DNA from: Vibrio sp. SS-MA-C1-2
GTDB taxonomy: Bacteria; Pseudomonadota; Gammaproteobacteria; Enterobacterales; Vibrionaceae
Direction: 5' to 3'
Assembly: GCF_021513135.1 (NCBI RefSeq)
Contig: NZ_CP090980.1
Span: forward strand, 186,001 to 250,000
Length of the DNA: 64,000 nucleotides
Of this stretch, positions 17,084 through 26,412 are shown piece by piece (positions within the stretch are counted from its first letter, which is position 1; each line of letters starts with the position of its first letter). The notes below the pieces were generated by a model. The model was given only the letters and a program-made list of their open reading frames with translations, ran no database searches and was not told where the DNA came from. Position numbers and translations under genes: made by a program.

Positions 17084-18271
17084 TTATTTAGTCGTTACAG
17101 AGTGTATTGCTTGAGCAAGGACATCGAGTTTATCCTCTTGTAGGCCAGCAATGTTAATACGACTATCTTCAACCAAATAAATTGCAAACTCATTTCTTAA
17201 TTTTTGGATCTGCTCTACCGTTAACCCTAAGATAGAAAACATGCCTTTATGCTGCTTGATAAAATCAAAACGATGATTTCCAGACAGCGTAGCAAGGCGG
17301 TCAGCTAGACCGTGACGCAAGGTAATCATTCGCTGATGCATTTCCAGTAATTCTTGTTGCCACTCTTCCAATAATTGCTTATCCGAAAGTACTGAAACGA
17401 CAAGATCTGCACCATGATCAGGCGGCATAGTATAAGTTGAACGAGCAATCTTTAGTAAACGACTTTTGGCATTACCGGCTTGAACAGGCTCTTTAGCGAT
17501 AACAATTGCAGCACCTGTTCGTTCGCGATATAACCCAAAATTCTTTGAGCATGATGTTGCAATGACCATCTCATCAACTTGTTCAGCCAATAAACGCATT
17601 CCAGCAGCATCTTGTTCTAAACCATCGCCAAAACCCTGATACGCCATATCAACAAACGGCGTAAAGCCAGTCTGGTTGGCTAAATCAGCAATTTTTTGCC
17701 AAGTCTCTAACGAAATATCTGCCCCCGATGGATTATGACAACAACCATGTAGGATCACGACATCATTACGACCTAATTGAGACAGTGTTTTTAACATCGC
17801 CTCACTATCAACTTGGAATGTTTCACGATTTAGGTAAGGATAATATTTAACGGTTAATCCTACCGCTTCCATAATCGGCTTATGGTTTACATAGCTTGGA
17901 TCACTCAACCAAACTGTACTATCAGGTTGTGAAGCTGCGATTAATTCCGCAAGCATTCTTAATGCACCACTTCCTCCAGGCGTTTGGATCGTTACGCTAC
18001 GTTCAAGGGCTGAAGTACCATCAAGTAATTGTTTAGTCAAAAGCTCACTAAATTTTAAATTGCCAGCCAAACCTAAATAAACTTTTGATTGCTGTGTTTC
18101 AGCCTGCATTTGTTGAGCTTTTTTAATCGCTGACATAATCGGTGTTTCGCCGTCATTGTTTCGGTAAACACCAACACCTAAATCCATTTTATTTTCACGA
18201 GTATCTTCTTGGTATAATAGAGAAAGGGATAAAATGGGATCTTGCTTAGCAGGTTTTAAATGGGAAAACAT
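17084..18271 (-). CDS. tyrB: Aromatic/aspartate aminotransferase (class I, TyrB-like)
   Basis: Cytoplasmic PLP enzyme of 395 residues, the usual TyrB/AspC length. It transfers amino groups between aromatic amino acids or aspartate and 2-oxoglutarate. The PLP lysine lies in SCSKNFGLYRERTG. PLP-phosphate and ring contacts are in TPGGSGALRM and LHGCCHNPSGAD. N-terminal MDLGVGVYRNNDGETPIM is a family hallmark. Vibrio-type genomes often annotate this protein as TyrB; AspC activity cannot be excluded. It is monocistronic with a terminator downstream. Confidence 0.88.
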   Translation of the reverse strand: MFSHLKPAKQDPILSLSLLYQEDTRENKMDLGVGVYRNNDGETPIMSAIKKAQQMQAETQQSKVYLGLAGNLKFSELLTKQLLDGTSALERSVTIQTPGGSGALRMLAELIAASQPDSTVWLSDPSYVNHKPIMEAVGLTVKYYPYLNRETFQVDSEAMLKTLSQLGRNDVVILHGCCHNPSGADISLETWQKIADLANQTGFTPFVDMAYQGFGDGLEQDAAGMRLLAEQVDEMVIATSCSKNFGLYRERTGAAIVIAKEPVQAGNAKSRLLKIARSTYTMPPDHGADLVVSVLSDKQLLEEWQQELLEMHQRMITLRHGLADRLATLSGNHRFDFIKQHKGMFSILGLTVEQIQKLRNEFAIYLVEDSRINIAGLQEDKLDVLAQAIHSVTTK

Positions 18272-18392
18272 AAACAGTAATGTTCCTTATTATAATAAAT
18301 ATTGCTCCGATTATTTCCCTATATTGCTATAGTTTGATAATAATGCAATAAGTTCGTCACATTTATTATCATAAAAGCCTACAATAGCATGC

Positions 18393-18522
18393 TATAGACC
18401 TAAAATAGTTGGATTTACTCGTCGGCAGCAAGTGACTGAAGTTCCATGAGTGTAGATGTCTTGCATGATTGGGATGAGCGAATGTAGTCAACAACCTAGC
18501 CGCTTCAAGTATGAAGGGTATA
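18393..18522 (+). repeat. ERIC-like repeat, diverged
   Basis: 130 bp from TATAGACCTAAAATAGTTGG to CTTCAAGTATGAAGGGTATA. It lies between tyrB and the GIY-YIG gene. Confidence 0.82.
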
Positions 18523-18573
18523 CGAGTGAAATTATTACATTTCTCCGGCAGCTCAAGATAGATTGGTGAAAAC

Positions 18574-18897
18574 TTAATCAATTAAAGATAAAACACTCTT
18601 TTCATTCAAAACTAAGCGGTCTTTATCGGAGCGTTTCAATCGCTTAATTTTATACTCTAACTGCATTGCCTGCTGTTTGCTAGCGGCTTGATATTGCCAA
18701 ACCAGTGTCAGTGGCATCTTACCTCTCAAGGCTTTTGCACCTTTGTAACGACTTCCAACTTTCTTTGAATCGAGATGGCAATGCTCAGAAAAACGACGTG
18801 CGACATCCGTAGAAACGCCACAATAGAGAGTATTTAGCTTGGTTTTAATTAAATATACAGACCAGACTTGTGCTGATTTATCGGAAAATTGAAGCAT
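18574..18897 (-). CDS. GIY-YIG domain protein (UPF0213/YhbQ-like)
   Basis: 107 residues comprising a single GIY-YIG nuclease-fold domain. The motif here is VYLIKTKLNTLYCGVSTDVA, then RRFSEHCHL. The conserved Arg follows and a basic C-terminus carries KRLKRSDKDRLV. The Glu expected near the end is present in VLNEKS. The family includes DNA-repair endonucleases and small uncharacterised nucleases; the target is unknown. It is a single-gene unit flanked by ERIC-like repeats on both sides. Confidence 0.87.
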   Translation of the reverse strand: MLQFSDKSAQVWSVYLIKTKLNTLYCGVSTDVARRFSEHCHLDSKKVGSRYKGAKALRGKMPLTLVWQYQAASKQQAMQLEYKIKRLKRSDKDRLVLNEKSVLSLID

Positions 18898-18936
18898 AAT
18901 AGTATTTTTAAATCAGATGATTAATAACGCAATACT

Positions 18937-19064
18937 TATACCCTTCTTACTTGAAGTTGCTAGGTTGCTGGCGTCGCTCATTCGCCCCAATCATAGAGTA
19001 CACCTATACTCATGGGGTCTCATTCACTTGCCGCCTACTCGCAACTCCAATGACTTTGGGTATA
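18937..19064 (-). repeat. ERIC-like palindromic repeat
   Basis: 128 bp in reverse orientation, close to consensus, between the yceH-type and GIY-YIG genes. Confidence 0.9.
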
Positions 19065-19078
19065 TATAAAATGAAGTC

Positions 19079-19723
19079 TTATAGGAACTCATCAAAACGT
19101 TGCTGAAGTCGTGTTAATTGAGCTTTTAACTGCTCAACTTCTTCTTCTAACTGACTAATTCGTTGATTAGTTGGGGTCGTTGCAACAGATTCTTGACTGC
19201 TGGTGGCCATTAATGCTTCAACGTCAACTTCACCACTGAAAAGATGCATATAACGGAAGTCGCGTTTGCCTGACTCTTTAGGCAACTTAACAACAAAACC
19301 TCGTTCAATTAAAGTCGTTAATACGGCTTCAACTTCAGAGACATCATTAAAATGAGCTAAACGATTAGTTCGAGTTCTAATCTCACCGGGAGATTGAGGG
19401 CCCCGAAGTAACATGATGGTAATTGTACCTAGCTCTTGTTCACTAAATTGCAAATTACCAAATTCAGTATTACAGAAACGATGCTTAAATTTTGCAACTC
19501 GAGCACCAAAGCCTGTTACTTCTGTAACTAATCGTTTCTCTTTTAATTCTTCGATAACGTCTAACACTTCTGCATCCGTTAATGCCATTACCGGTTCCCT
19601 GCTGCTTTTTTGATTACAAGCGGTGGTTAATGCATTTAACGTTAATGGATACTGCTCCGGCGTTGTTTTCTCTTTTTCTAATAAACAACCTATTACACGT
19701 GTATCTAAATTTGTCAGTTCCAT
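19079..19723 (-). CDS. YceH family protein (DUF480)
   Basis: 214 residues: tandem winged-helix domains (beginning LDTRVIGCLLEKEKTTPEQYP and continuing LLRGPQSPGEIRTRTNRL), then a C-terminal coiled coil (RISQLEEEVEQLKAQLTRLQ). The family is conserved in gammaproteobacteria with no firm function; the winged-helix folds suggest nucleic-acid binding. The start has GAGAGC upstream. The next gene on the same strand is a diguanylate cyclase 42 bp upstream, possibly co-transcribed. Confidence 0.88.
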   Translation of the reverse strand: MELTNLDTRVIGCLLEKEKTTPEQYPLTLNALTTACNQKSSREPVMALTDAEVLDVIEELKEKRLVTEVTGFGARVAKFKHRFCNTEFGNLQFSEQELGTITIMLLRGPQSPGEIRTRTNRLAHFNDVSEVEAVLTTLIERGFVVKLPKESGKRDFRYMHLFSGEVDVEALMATSSQESVATTPTNQRISQLEEEVEQLKAQLTRLQQRFDEFL

Positions 19724-19765
19724 AATAAAGCTCTCAAATTAATGAAAAAATCTAGCATAACAGAG

Positions 19766-20704
19766 TTACTCAATATCAGCGACTACAAAGCGATCTCTTC
19801 CCTCTGATTTAGCTTGATATAACGGTTGATCGACTAGTTTATAGATTTCATCAACATTTTCTAAACCGGTTGTAGGCCAAGATAACACCCCTAAACTTAA
19901 GGTAATATGATCAGCCGTAGTCGAGCTTTCATGCGGCTCATTAAGTTTATGAATTGAGGTTTGTAATCGAGCCGCTTCTTGAGTAGCCTTCTCTTTATTA
20001 CAGTGACTTAAAACAACAAAGAACTCTTCTCCACCATATCTTGCCACTAACTCTCCACTTCGATTAAATTGAGACTTCAATGTTTGCGCCACCAGTCGTA
20101 AGGTATAGTCACCTTGAATATGACCATAAGTATCGTTGTAAGCTTTAAAATGATCGATATCGATCATAATAACAGACAGGCACTTACCTTCACGCCCATG
20201 TTCTTGGATTTTTTCTAGTAAGTACTGATCTAAATGGCGACGATTAGCAATCCCCGTCAAGCTATCAACACTGGCTAATAATCTGAGTTGGTCGTTGGCA
20301 TGTTCTAATTGATTTTTAGCGATTTGTAATTCATTTCGCATGTGAGCGATACGTTGCATTGCTTTCATTTTAGAGATCAACACAAGACGATCAACCGGTT
20401 TAACAAGATAATCATCTCCACCTGAATCAATCGCTTTTGCAATAACATCAGAGGAATCATAGCCGCTAAGAAAGATAATCGGTGTCCAACCACTATTATT
20501 TTGTCTCAATATTTTTGCAACTTGATACCCATCCATTTCAGGCATTGCAATATCCAGCAAAACCACATCAGGCACAAATTCAGAAAACTGCTCTATCGCT
20601 TCTTTACCACTTGCACAAGGTAAAACTTTATGTCCCATTTTGGATAAACGTAATCGAAGTGATTCACGTTCCAATTTAATATCATCCACAAGCAGTATTC
20701 GCAT
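19766..20704 (-). CDS. Response regulator with diguanylate cyclase domain (REC-GGDEF)
   Basis: 312 residues. The receiver domain (about 1-120) has acidic DD at 7-8 and the phospho-acceptor Asp51 in VVLLDIAMPEMDGY. A coiled linker (about 122-145) leads to the GGDEF domain with the active site RYGGEEFFVVL. It makes cyclic di-GMP, promoting sessile behaviour. The product-inhibition I-site, normally RxxD five residues before GGEEF, reads RSGE, so feedback control may be weakened. No partner histidine kinase is next to it. Confidence 0.9.
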   Translation of the reverse strand: MRILLVDDIKLERESLRLRLSKMGHKVLPCASGKEAIEQFSEFVPDVVLLDIAMPEMDGYQVAKILRQNNSGWTPIIFLSGYDSSDVIAKAIDSGGDDYLVKPVDRLVLISKMKAMQRIAHMRNELQIAKNQLEHANDQLRLLASVDSLTGIANRRHLDQYLLEKIQEHGREGKCLSVIMIDIDHFKAYNDTYGHIQGDYTLRLVAQTLKSQFNRSGELVARYGGEEFFVVLSHCNKEKATQEAARLQTSIHKLNEPHESSTTADHITLSLGVLSWPTTGLENVDEIYKLVDQPLYQAKSEGRDRFVVADIE

Positions 20705-20789
20705 AAAGATCCTTAAGCTAATTAATTCAACTATTTTAAATCTAGCACAATTAAATTTTTTGAGGTTTTAATGCCCATTTTATCCTTAA

Positions 20790-20982
20790 TGCACCGAAAG
20801 AAATTGAAGTCACAGAAAGATTAAAACGAGTGAGCTGCCGCGAGTATAGAATTATTCTATTATTGGGGTGATTAAGTGCTGCCAACAACCTAACAACTTC
20901 AAATAAGAAGGGTATAAGGGGGTATTTAATGATGATGGATGAATGTCGCCAGCAATTTAACAATTTCAAATAAAGAAGCTAT
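20790..20982 (+). repeat. Decayed ERIC-like repeat with a second right end
   Basis: A strongly diverged copy (about 20790-20916, ending CTTCAAATAAGAAGGGTATA) followed by a further copy of the right end (20944-20982). The left end is recognisable only by AAAGAAATTGAAGT. Confidence 0.6.
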
Positions 20983-21167
20983 AAAAATAACCAATAAAAG
21001 ACTGGTTAAAAATCAATCTATCTTTATCTGTTTATTATAAAATAACGTTAATAACGGTCAGGTAAAAGATTTTTTTGGAATTAAAAATAAAAAGAGTGAG
21101 TAATGATTGACAGCCATCACTTGGCTACATAGGATCTAGTTATCATTCCTATTTAAAATTATTAATC

Positions 21168-21602
21168 ATGACAGAATCAACAGAAAATAACCAACCAATC
21201 GATATCACCACACTTGCACCTGAATTACAGCAAGTAATCGCGTATGAACAAGTCCCAACAGAAGTATTACCAATGCTAGTTTCTGTTTATGAAGTCTCTG
21301 AGCCGGTACTTTACCAAACTTGGGAAGCACTTCCTCGCAGTGCACAAAATATCTTAGATAACTTTGAGCAGTTCCATGCTTTGGCGGCACTAAGTCAAAG
21401 TTATGCTGGTATCGATTGTCTATCTGAATTTGAAACATTAAAACTGTCTGAAGATATGACAGATGAAGCAAAAGAAGAGTATAAAGCACAACTGCTCGAT
21501 CAGATCCTACAATCTTCGATAAAAGACCTTTGTAAGCAGATGAAACAAGCTCGTCTTAAACCATTAATGAAACGTGAATTCCGTGAAATTTTTGAAAAAT
21601 AA
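21168..21602 (+). CDS. Conserved hypothetical protein, acidic and helical
   Basis: 144 residues, acidic and probably all-helical, with no signal peptide, membrane helix or cysteine pair. A single Cys occurs near YAGIDCLSEF and another in KDLCKQMKQ. The C-terminus is basic (KQARLKPLMKREFREIFEK). Family not recognised. The ATG has no strong ribosome-binding site, but codon use and length support a real gene. It is a single unit followed by an ERIC-like repeat. Confidence 0.7.
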   Translation: MTESTENNQPIDITTLAPELQQVIAYEQVPTEVLPMLVSVYEVSEPVLYQTWEALPRSAQNILDNFEQFHALAALSQSYAGIDCLSEFETLKLSEDMTDEAKEEYKAQLLDQILQSSIKDLCKQMKQARLKPLMKREFREIFEK

Positions 21603-21658
21603 AATATAAATCAAACATGACACCATTATTATTTAAGCTGAAAAGTTAAACGCTTAAA

Positions 21659-21786
21659 TATACCTAAAATAATTGGAGTTGCTAGTAAGTGGCAAGTGAA
21701 TGAGGTCCCATGAGTATAGGTGTACTATATGATTGGGGCGAATGAGCGAAGCCAACAACCGAGCAACTTCAAATATGAACAGGATA
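21659..21786 (+). repeat. ERIC-like palindromic repeat
   Basis: 128 bp from TATACCTAAAATAATTGGAG to AAATATGAACAGGATA, between the convergent hypothetical and L,D-transpeptidase-like genes. Confidence 0.87.
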
Positions 21787-21791
21787 ACTTG

Positions 21792-22532
21792 TTAACCATG
21801 AATATAGAGTAAACTGCCATCTTTGATAATATCGATAATCTCTCTATTCATCGCAATGGGTAACGCAGGACAACCCCAACTTCTACCTAGCCTGCCCGTA
21901 TTTTCAATTATCTGCTGTGAAACATAATCAGCGCCATGAATAACGACACCTCGAATTCTTGCATTATCATTGACACCGTTGACTAAACCTTCTAGACGTA
22001 ATGAATAACCATTTTTTCCATAATAGCTTTCAGCCGTTTTAAATACCCCTTTTGAGCTCTTTTTTGAATTTAAACGATTTGAAAAGGAATCGACATATTC
22101 ATCACCTGAATTCACCCCATGAGAAACGAGCGTATTATAGACAACTTCACGATCATTCAAGTCGATAAGGTAAAATCGCTTATCTTTTGAAGACTGTTGA
22201 TAATCAATAATCGTTAACCAACGTCGATTTTTAATATCCACTATCTCTAAGTTCTCCATCGCTTCAGAAAAAGCGAGATAAGAGAGTTGATTTCTATTCT
22301 CTAACTGATTAAACAATTGACGGAATTGTTCCTCTTTAGCAAAGACTTGTTGGCAGAAAACCATTTGTGAGGCGGTGTATATAACGATGCTTACGAGTAA
22401 ACGATAACTGAATCTGCAACGAGTTATTTCTCTAACTATTGTCCCAATACACCTTGTCACACCTATTTTTATTTTACATACCATTGCAGAGAAAAGACAA
22501 AACGTCTTATTCAATAAGTGTAAAGTTGTCAC
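21792..22532 (-). CDS. Murein L,D-transpeptidase catalytic-domain protein (YkuD_2 family)
   Basis: 246 residues. The catalytic region reads RIRGVVIHGADYVS then LGRSWGCPALPIAM, with the catalytic Cys and the conserved His. The family is PF13645, a periplasmic relative of YkuD enzymes. A hydrophobic segment (about 42-62, RLLVSIVIYTASQMVFC) acts as membrane anchor or signal. The GTG at 22532 was chosen because GAGGA lies 7 bases upstream. It probably cross-links or edits peptidoglycan; the exact reaction is not established. The M23 peptidase gene lies upstream on the same strand, separated by a terminator. Confidence 0.85.
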   Translation of the reverse strand: MTTLHLLNKTFCLFSAMVCKIKIGVTRCIGTIVREITRCRFSYRLLVSIVIYTASQMVFCQQVFAKEEQFRQLFNQLENRNQLSYLAFSEAMENLEIVDIKNRRWLTIIDYQQSSKDKRFYLIDLNDREVVYNTLVSHGVNSGDEYVDSFSNRLNSKKSSKGVFKTAESYYGKNGYSLRLEGLVNGVNDNARIRGVVIHGADYVSQQIIENTGRLGRSWGCPALPIAMNREIIDIIKDGSLLYIHG

Positions 22533-22646
22533 GTTAATTCCTCTTACTTATTAATAAAGATGAATAATGATTATAAATAAGCATGAATCTTTATCTGTCA
22601 CATTTTTAAGAAACTAAAGCTTTTTTCCTTTTTTAGAGATAAAAAA

Positions 22647-22693
22647 ACGGCAAGTCACATTTTCTATGCTAGAAAAGGTACTCACCGTTTATT
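22647..22693 (-). terminator. Terminator of the M23 peptidase gene
   Basis: On the minus strand AAACGGTGAGT pairs with ACTTGCCGTTT (11 bp with two wobbles), followed by TTTTT. The loop holds a smaller hairpin (TTTTCTAGCATAGAAAA). Confidence 0.75.
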
Positions 22694-22722
22694 TTTTATT
22701 TTAATACTGATAATGACATCGA

Positions 22723-23970
22723 TTAAATGAGAAGATCCATCATGCCATTTCTTTTTTTAATCAATGTATTATATGATTTTTTATTTTTCACTGAACTCGC
22801 CATTGGGATTTTCGCTGTCATCGGGTTCACTGGTCGATTATTAATAATGAATTCATAATGTAAATGTGGCCCAGTAATTCGACCTGTTGCACCAGATAAT
22901 GCAATCTTCTGACCTCGACTGACTCTTTGTCCCTTCTTAACCAGGAATTTTGACAAGTGCAAATAGCGCGTTTTATATTTATTACTGTTTTGAATCACAA
23001 TATATTTACCCGCATAACGATGATTTCGTATCAATGTCACCACACCATCACCCGTAGCATAAATTGGTGTTCCGACTGGTGTTGCAAAGTCGACACCATT
23101 ATGTGGTGAAATACGGCCAGTGACAGGATGACGTCGTTTAGGGTTAAATGGAGAACTAATTCTGTAGTGCTTTTTAGTTGGATAGCGAGAGAAAGCTTGC
23201 AATAAACTTTGCCCTTTTTGATCATAATAGTTACCATCACTAGCTAAATAGACGGATAATACCCTTTTTCTATTTTGAATTCGTACCGCAGTGACTTCAC
23301 TATTACCGGTTGCTACACCATGAATATATTGAGTTTTACGTACAATCTCAACATGATCACCTTTACGGAAGTCACGTGAAAAATTAATTTTTTTCTTTAA
23401 TAAGCTCTGGATCAGATAAATTTCACTCGATGTAATCTTTGCTCGTCTAGCTGAGTTATAAAAATTATCTGTAATAGTTGCAGCCAAGGGTTGACTAAAC
23501 CATTGCCCCTTTTTGTTAATCACTTGATATTCAAAATGGGTCTCAGATACACGATTAAACACGACTTGATCGGCAGCATTAAAATAGAGTTCTAGTGTTG
23601 TTAATACCCCTTTATCAATCGTAAGGATTAATTTATTTCCCGGTTGTAAGGTATCTAAAGCCAACACATTCAGATCAGCCTCTAATACTTGATACATCTG
23701 CTGTTGACTGATACTGAAATTAGAAAATATCGAACTTAAAGTATCACCTTTACCTATAATGTACTCTGACTTATGGCTTGTAGATATAGGCGTACCAACC
23801 TCCGATTCAACACTATCCCCACGCTGATTTAATAATAAGCTAGAGTCCATTTTTAGCGGGATATTTTTTAATTCTGGGCTCTTCTTTTGTCCACTTAACC
23901 CAAATATAACAGCGGTGGCTAAGATAACGACAAAAATGGCTAAAAGTAGCTTACGACTCACATTACTCAC
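22723..23970 (-). CDS. M23 peptidoglycan endopeptidase with OapA/LysM-like domain (MepM-like)
   Basis: Envelope zinc metallopeptidase of 415 residues. A membrane anchor or signal lies at about 8-25 (LLAIFVVILATAVIFGLSG). An OapA/LysM-type domain around 70-130 starts YIIGKGDTLSSIFSNF. The C-terminal M23 domain has zinc ligands in HNGVDFATPVG and the HxH motif GPHLHYEF. It cuts stem-peptide cross-links during cell-wall growth. ATG 23970 has AAGGTGAG upstream. E. coli MepM lies beside znuA; here the neighbour is an L,D-transpeptidase relative. Confidence 0.9.
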   Translation of the reverse strand: MSNVSRKLLLAIFVVILATAVIFGLSGQKKSPELKNIPLKMDSSLLLNQRGDSVESEVGTPISTSHKSEYIIGKGDTLSSIFSNFSISQQQMYQVLEADLNVLALDTLQPGNKLILTIDKGVLTTLELYFNAADQVVFNRVSETHFEYQVINKKGQWFSQPLAATITDNFYNSARRAKITSSEIYLIQSLLKKKINFSRDFRKGDHVEIVRKTQYIHGVATGNSEVTAVRIQNRKRVLSVYLASDGNYYDQKGQSLLQAFSRYPTKKHYRISSPFNPKRRHPVTGRISPHNGVDFATPVGTPIYATGDGVVTLIRNHRYAGKYIVIQNSNKYKTRYLHLSKFLVKKGQRVSRGQKIALSGATGRITGPHLHYEFIINNRPVNPMTAKIPMASSVKNKKSYNTLIKKRNGMMDLLI

Positions 23971-24326
23971 CTTGACAACATTTAAAAAAATTTACTTTTC
24001 ACTAACAAATACTTATCATACAAATCTATAATCTGTTTTTTGCAAATAAGAGGTTTATAATTAACAATGACTTCGACTCAAGATCATGATAAAAATTCAA
24101 TATTTTATTCAATTAATCTCATATTTTAATGAAAAAACAGTCAAGTCTCTTTTATTGACTCATTTATGCTAGAAAAGAGATAGCCAAACACTTTATTACG
24201 TTAATTATCGTCACGCAAGAAATATTCATAACCATGCATATTGATGAGATTTAAACTTGCGCTTAACTTAGTCTAAATTCATGATAGGCTTAGATCAAAA
24301 TCATTACATAAAGAGAAAGGTTTATT
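23971..24326. other. Divergent intergenic region
   Basis: About 355 bp between the M23 and dehydrogenase genes, presumably with promoters for both. It is AT-rich, with no repeat element or RNA gene recognised. Confidence 0.5.
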
Positions 24327-25199
24327 ATGACAACTAAAGTTGCATTTATCGGGTTAGGCGTCATGGGTTACCCAATGGCAGGCCATCTTTCACAAAAAGG
24401 GTTCAATACGACTGTTTATAATCGAACAACGTCAAAAGCACAAAAATGGTGCGAAGAGTTTACAGGTACATGGGCAAAAACACCCGCTATCGCCGTTCGA
24501 GATGCTGATATCGTTTTTGTCTGTGTCGGTAATGATGATGATGTCCGCTCAGTCTTTTATGGTAATGACGGTTTACTTTCAACAGTAAAACCAGACACCA
24601 TTATTGTCGATCATACAACCACCTCCGCCACATTAGCGAAAGAGTTAGCTCAAGCAGCAAATAAACAGCACTCTCATTTCTTAGATGCCCCCGTCTCGGG
24701 TGGTCAAGCTGGTGCTGAAAATGGCGTACTCACTGTAATGGTCGGTGGTAATCCAACTGTTTTGGAGCAAGCAACACCTGCAATAAATAGCTATGCAAAA
24801 GCCATTAGTTTAATGGGTGAAAATGGTGCAGGACAACAATGTAAAATGGCAAACCAAGTCTGTATCGCAGGTATTTTACAAGGTCTCTCAGAAGCGATTA
24901 AATTAGCTCAAGCCGCCGGGTTAGATATCGAACAGATGAGTAATGTCCTCAAACACGGCGCGGCAGGATCTTGGCAGATGGAAAATCGTGCAGCGACCAT
25001 GGATCAAGATCAATTTGACTTTGGTTTTGCCATTGATTGGATGAGAAAAGATCTCGATATCTGCTTAGATGAAGCAAAAAATCTCAATGTCGAATTACCA
25101 TTAACAAAACAAGTTAATGAGACATATGAAAAATTACAACAACGCGGATTGAACCGTTGCGATACTTCAGTACTAATTAAGCAATTTGACAAAAAATAA
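24327..25199 (+). CDS. NAD(P)-dependent 3-hydroxyisobutyrate dehydrogenase-family oxidoreductase
   Basis: 290 residues. The Rossmann fold starts FIGLGVMGYPMAGHL (GxGxxG). The substrate-binding DAPVSGGQAGAENG and catalytic-lysine motif GQQCKMANQVC are family hallmarks. Members reduce tartronate semialdehyde, succinic semialdehyde or related 3-hydroxyacids; the substrate is not readable here. AAAGAGAAAGG precedes the ATG. The DUF2797 gene starts 7 bp after its stop, so the two are probably co-transcribed. Confidence 0.88.
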   Translation: MTTKVAFIGLGVMGYPMAGHLSQKGFNTTVYNRTTSKAQKWCEEFTGTWAKTPAIAVRDADIVFVCVGNDDDVRSVFYGNDGLLSTVKPDTIIVDHTTTSATLAKELAQAANKQHSHFLDAPVSGGQAGAENGVLTVMVGGNPTVLEQATPAINSYAKAISLMGENGAGQQCKMANQVCIAGILQGLSEAIKLAQAAGLDIEQMSNVLKHGAAGSWQMENRAATMDQDQFDFGFAIDWMRKDLDICLDEAKNLNVELPLTKQVNETYEKLQQRGLNRCDTSVLIKQFDKK

Positions 25200-25206
25200 G
25201 GTAACT

Positions 25207-26031
25207 ATGAGCACGATCACCGGAACATTAAAGAAAATGGAATCATCACTGAAAGGGACGGTAACTTACTACCTCCCTGTTGGTGAAGAAAGGATTAATC
25301 TAAACCATAAGATTGGCCAAACGATCACTCTAGAACACACGGGAAATATTTTTTGTAGTAGTTGTGGTAAGAAAACAAAAAAAAGCTATTCACAAGGTCA
25401 CTGTTTCGTCTGTATGAGAAAGCTCGCCAGTTGTGATATGTGTATTATGAAGCCGGAAACTTGCCACTATGATGCAGGGACGTGCAGAGAACCTCAGTGG
25501 GGTGAAAAGAACTGCATGGTTGATCATTATGTCTATCTTGCAAATACGTCAGGTTTAAAGGTCGGGATTACTCGTCATACTCAGATCCCAACTCGTTGGA
25601 TTGATCAAGGTGCGACACAAGCCGTTGCAATATTTAAAGTTAAAACACGCTATATTTCTGGTTTAGTGGAAGTAGCTTTGGCAAAGCTGGTGGCAGATAA
25701 AACCAATTGGCGCGCTATGCTAAAGGGCAATAATGACAATATGGATCTGATTGCTCAAGCTGAAGAGCTAATGCCACAAATTGAAGATGCACTCACCGAA
25801 ATTATAGAAACACAGGGTAATGATGCAGTAACACGGCTCGACCTCAATGTTGTCGATATCGACTTCCCTGTAGAAGCATTCCCCACTAAAATCAATTCCC
25901 ATAATTTTGATAAAAACCCGGTTGTTTCAGGCGTACTTCAAGGAATTAAAGGACAGTATTTACTTTTAGATACCGGTGTCATCAATATTCGTAAATTCAG
26001 TTCTTATGAAATCACCACAGATACAGATTAA
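25207..26031 (+). CDS. DUF2797 protein with zinc-binding Cys motifs
   Basis: 274 residues. The N-terminal half carries CxxC-type pairs (FCSSCGKKTKK, HCFVCMRKL, SCDMCIMKPETC, GTCREPQWG), a probable zinc-binding region. Then VYLANTSGLKVGITRHTQIP and IPTRWIDQGATQA resemble a GIY-YIG-like segment. Function unknown. ATG 25207 is preferred to an upstream in-frame ATG at 25186, which overlaps the dehydrogenase, because AAGGT lies just before it. It is probably the second gene of the dehydrogenase operon. Confidence 0.85.
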   Translation: MSTITGTLKKMESSLKGTVTYYLPVGEERINLNHKIGQTITLEHTGNIFCSSCGKKTKKSYSQGHCFVCMRKLASCDMCIMKPETCHYDAGTCREPQWGEKNCMVDHYVYLANTSGLKVGITRHTQIPTRWIDQGATQAVAIFKVKTRYISGLVEVALAKLVADKTNWRAMLKGNNDNMDLIAQAEELMPQIEDALTEIIETQGNDAVTRLDLNVVDIDFPVEAFPTKINSHNFDKNPVVSGVLQGIKGQYLLLDTGVINIRKFSSYEITTDTD

Positions 26032-26049
26032 GATATCCCCTTTTATTTC

Positions 26050-26079
26050 AAGGAAGTAAAATTTTTTGCTTCCTTTTTA
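26050..26079 (+). terminator. Terminator after DUF2797
   Basis: AAGGAAGTAAAA pairs with TTTTGCTTCCTT (one wobble) around a 2-3 base loop, followed by a T run. Confidence 0.75.
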
Positions 26080-26139
26080 TCTATATTCAATCGTGCTAAT
26101 CTATTTTTGCCTTATTGAAAAGATCTCACAGATTAAGAA

Positions 26140-26262
26140 TATACCTTAAATAATTGGCGTTGCTAATCGGCGGCAAGTAAGTGAAGCCCCATGAGTATAG
26201 ACGTATGATTGGGGCGAACGAATACAACCAACAACCTAGCGACTTCAAGTATGAAGCGGATA
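26140..26262 (+). repeat. ERIC-like repeat, slightly short
   Basis: 123 bp from TATACCTTAAATAATTGGCG to AAGTATGAAGCGGATA. Confidence 0.85.
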
Positions 26263-26412
26263 GTTATAAAAAGTTTCAATAATTAACCAACCTTATAATC
26301 TTTGTCATTATTTGATCAGAGTGTGATCTCAGTTGTTAAAATTTGATTTACAGCCAAAAAATTATTTGCCATTATCTTACTCACTTAATTGAATAGAATA
26401 ACAATAATAATT

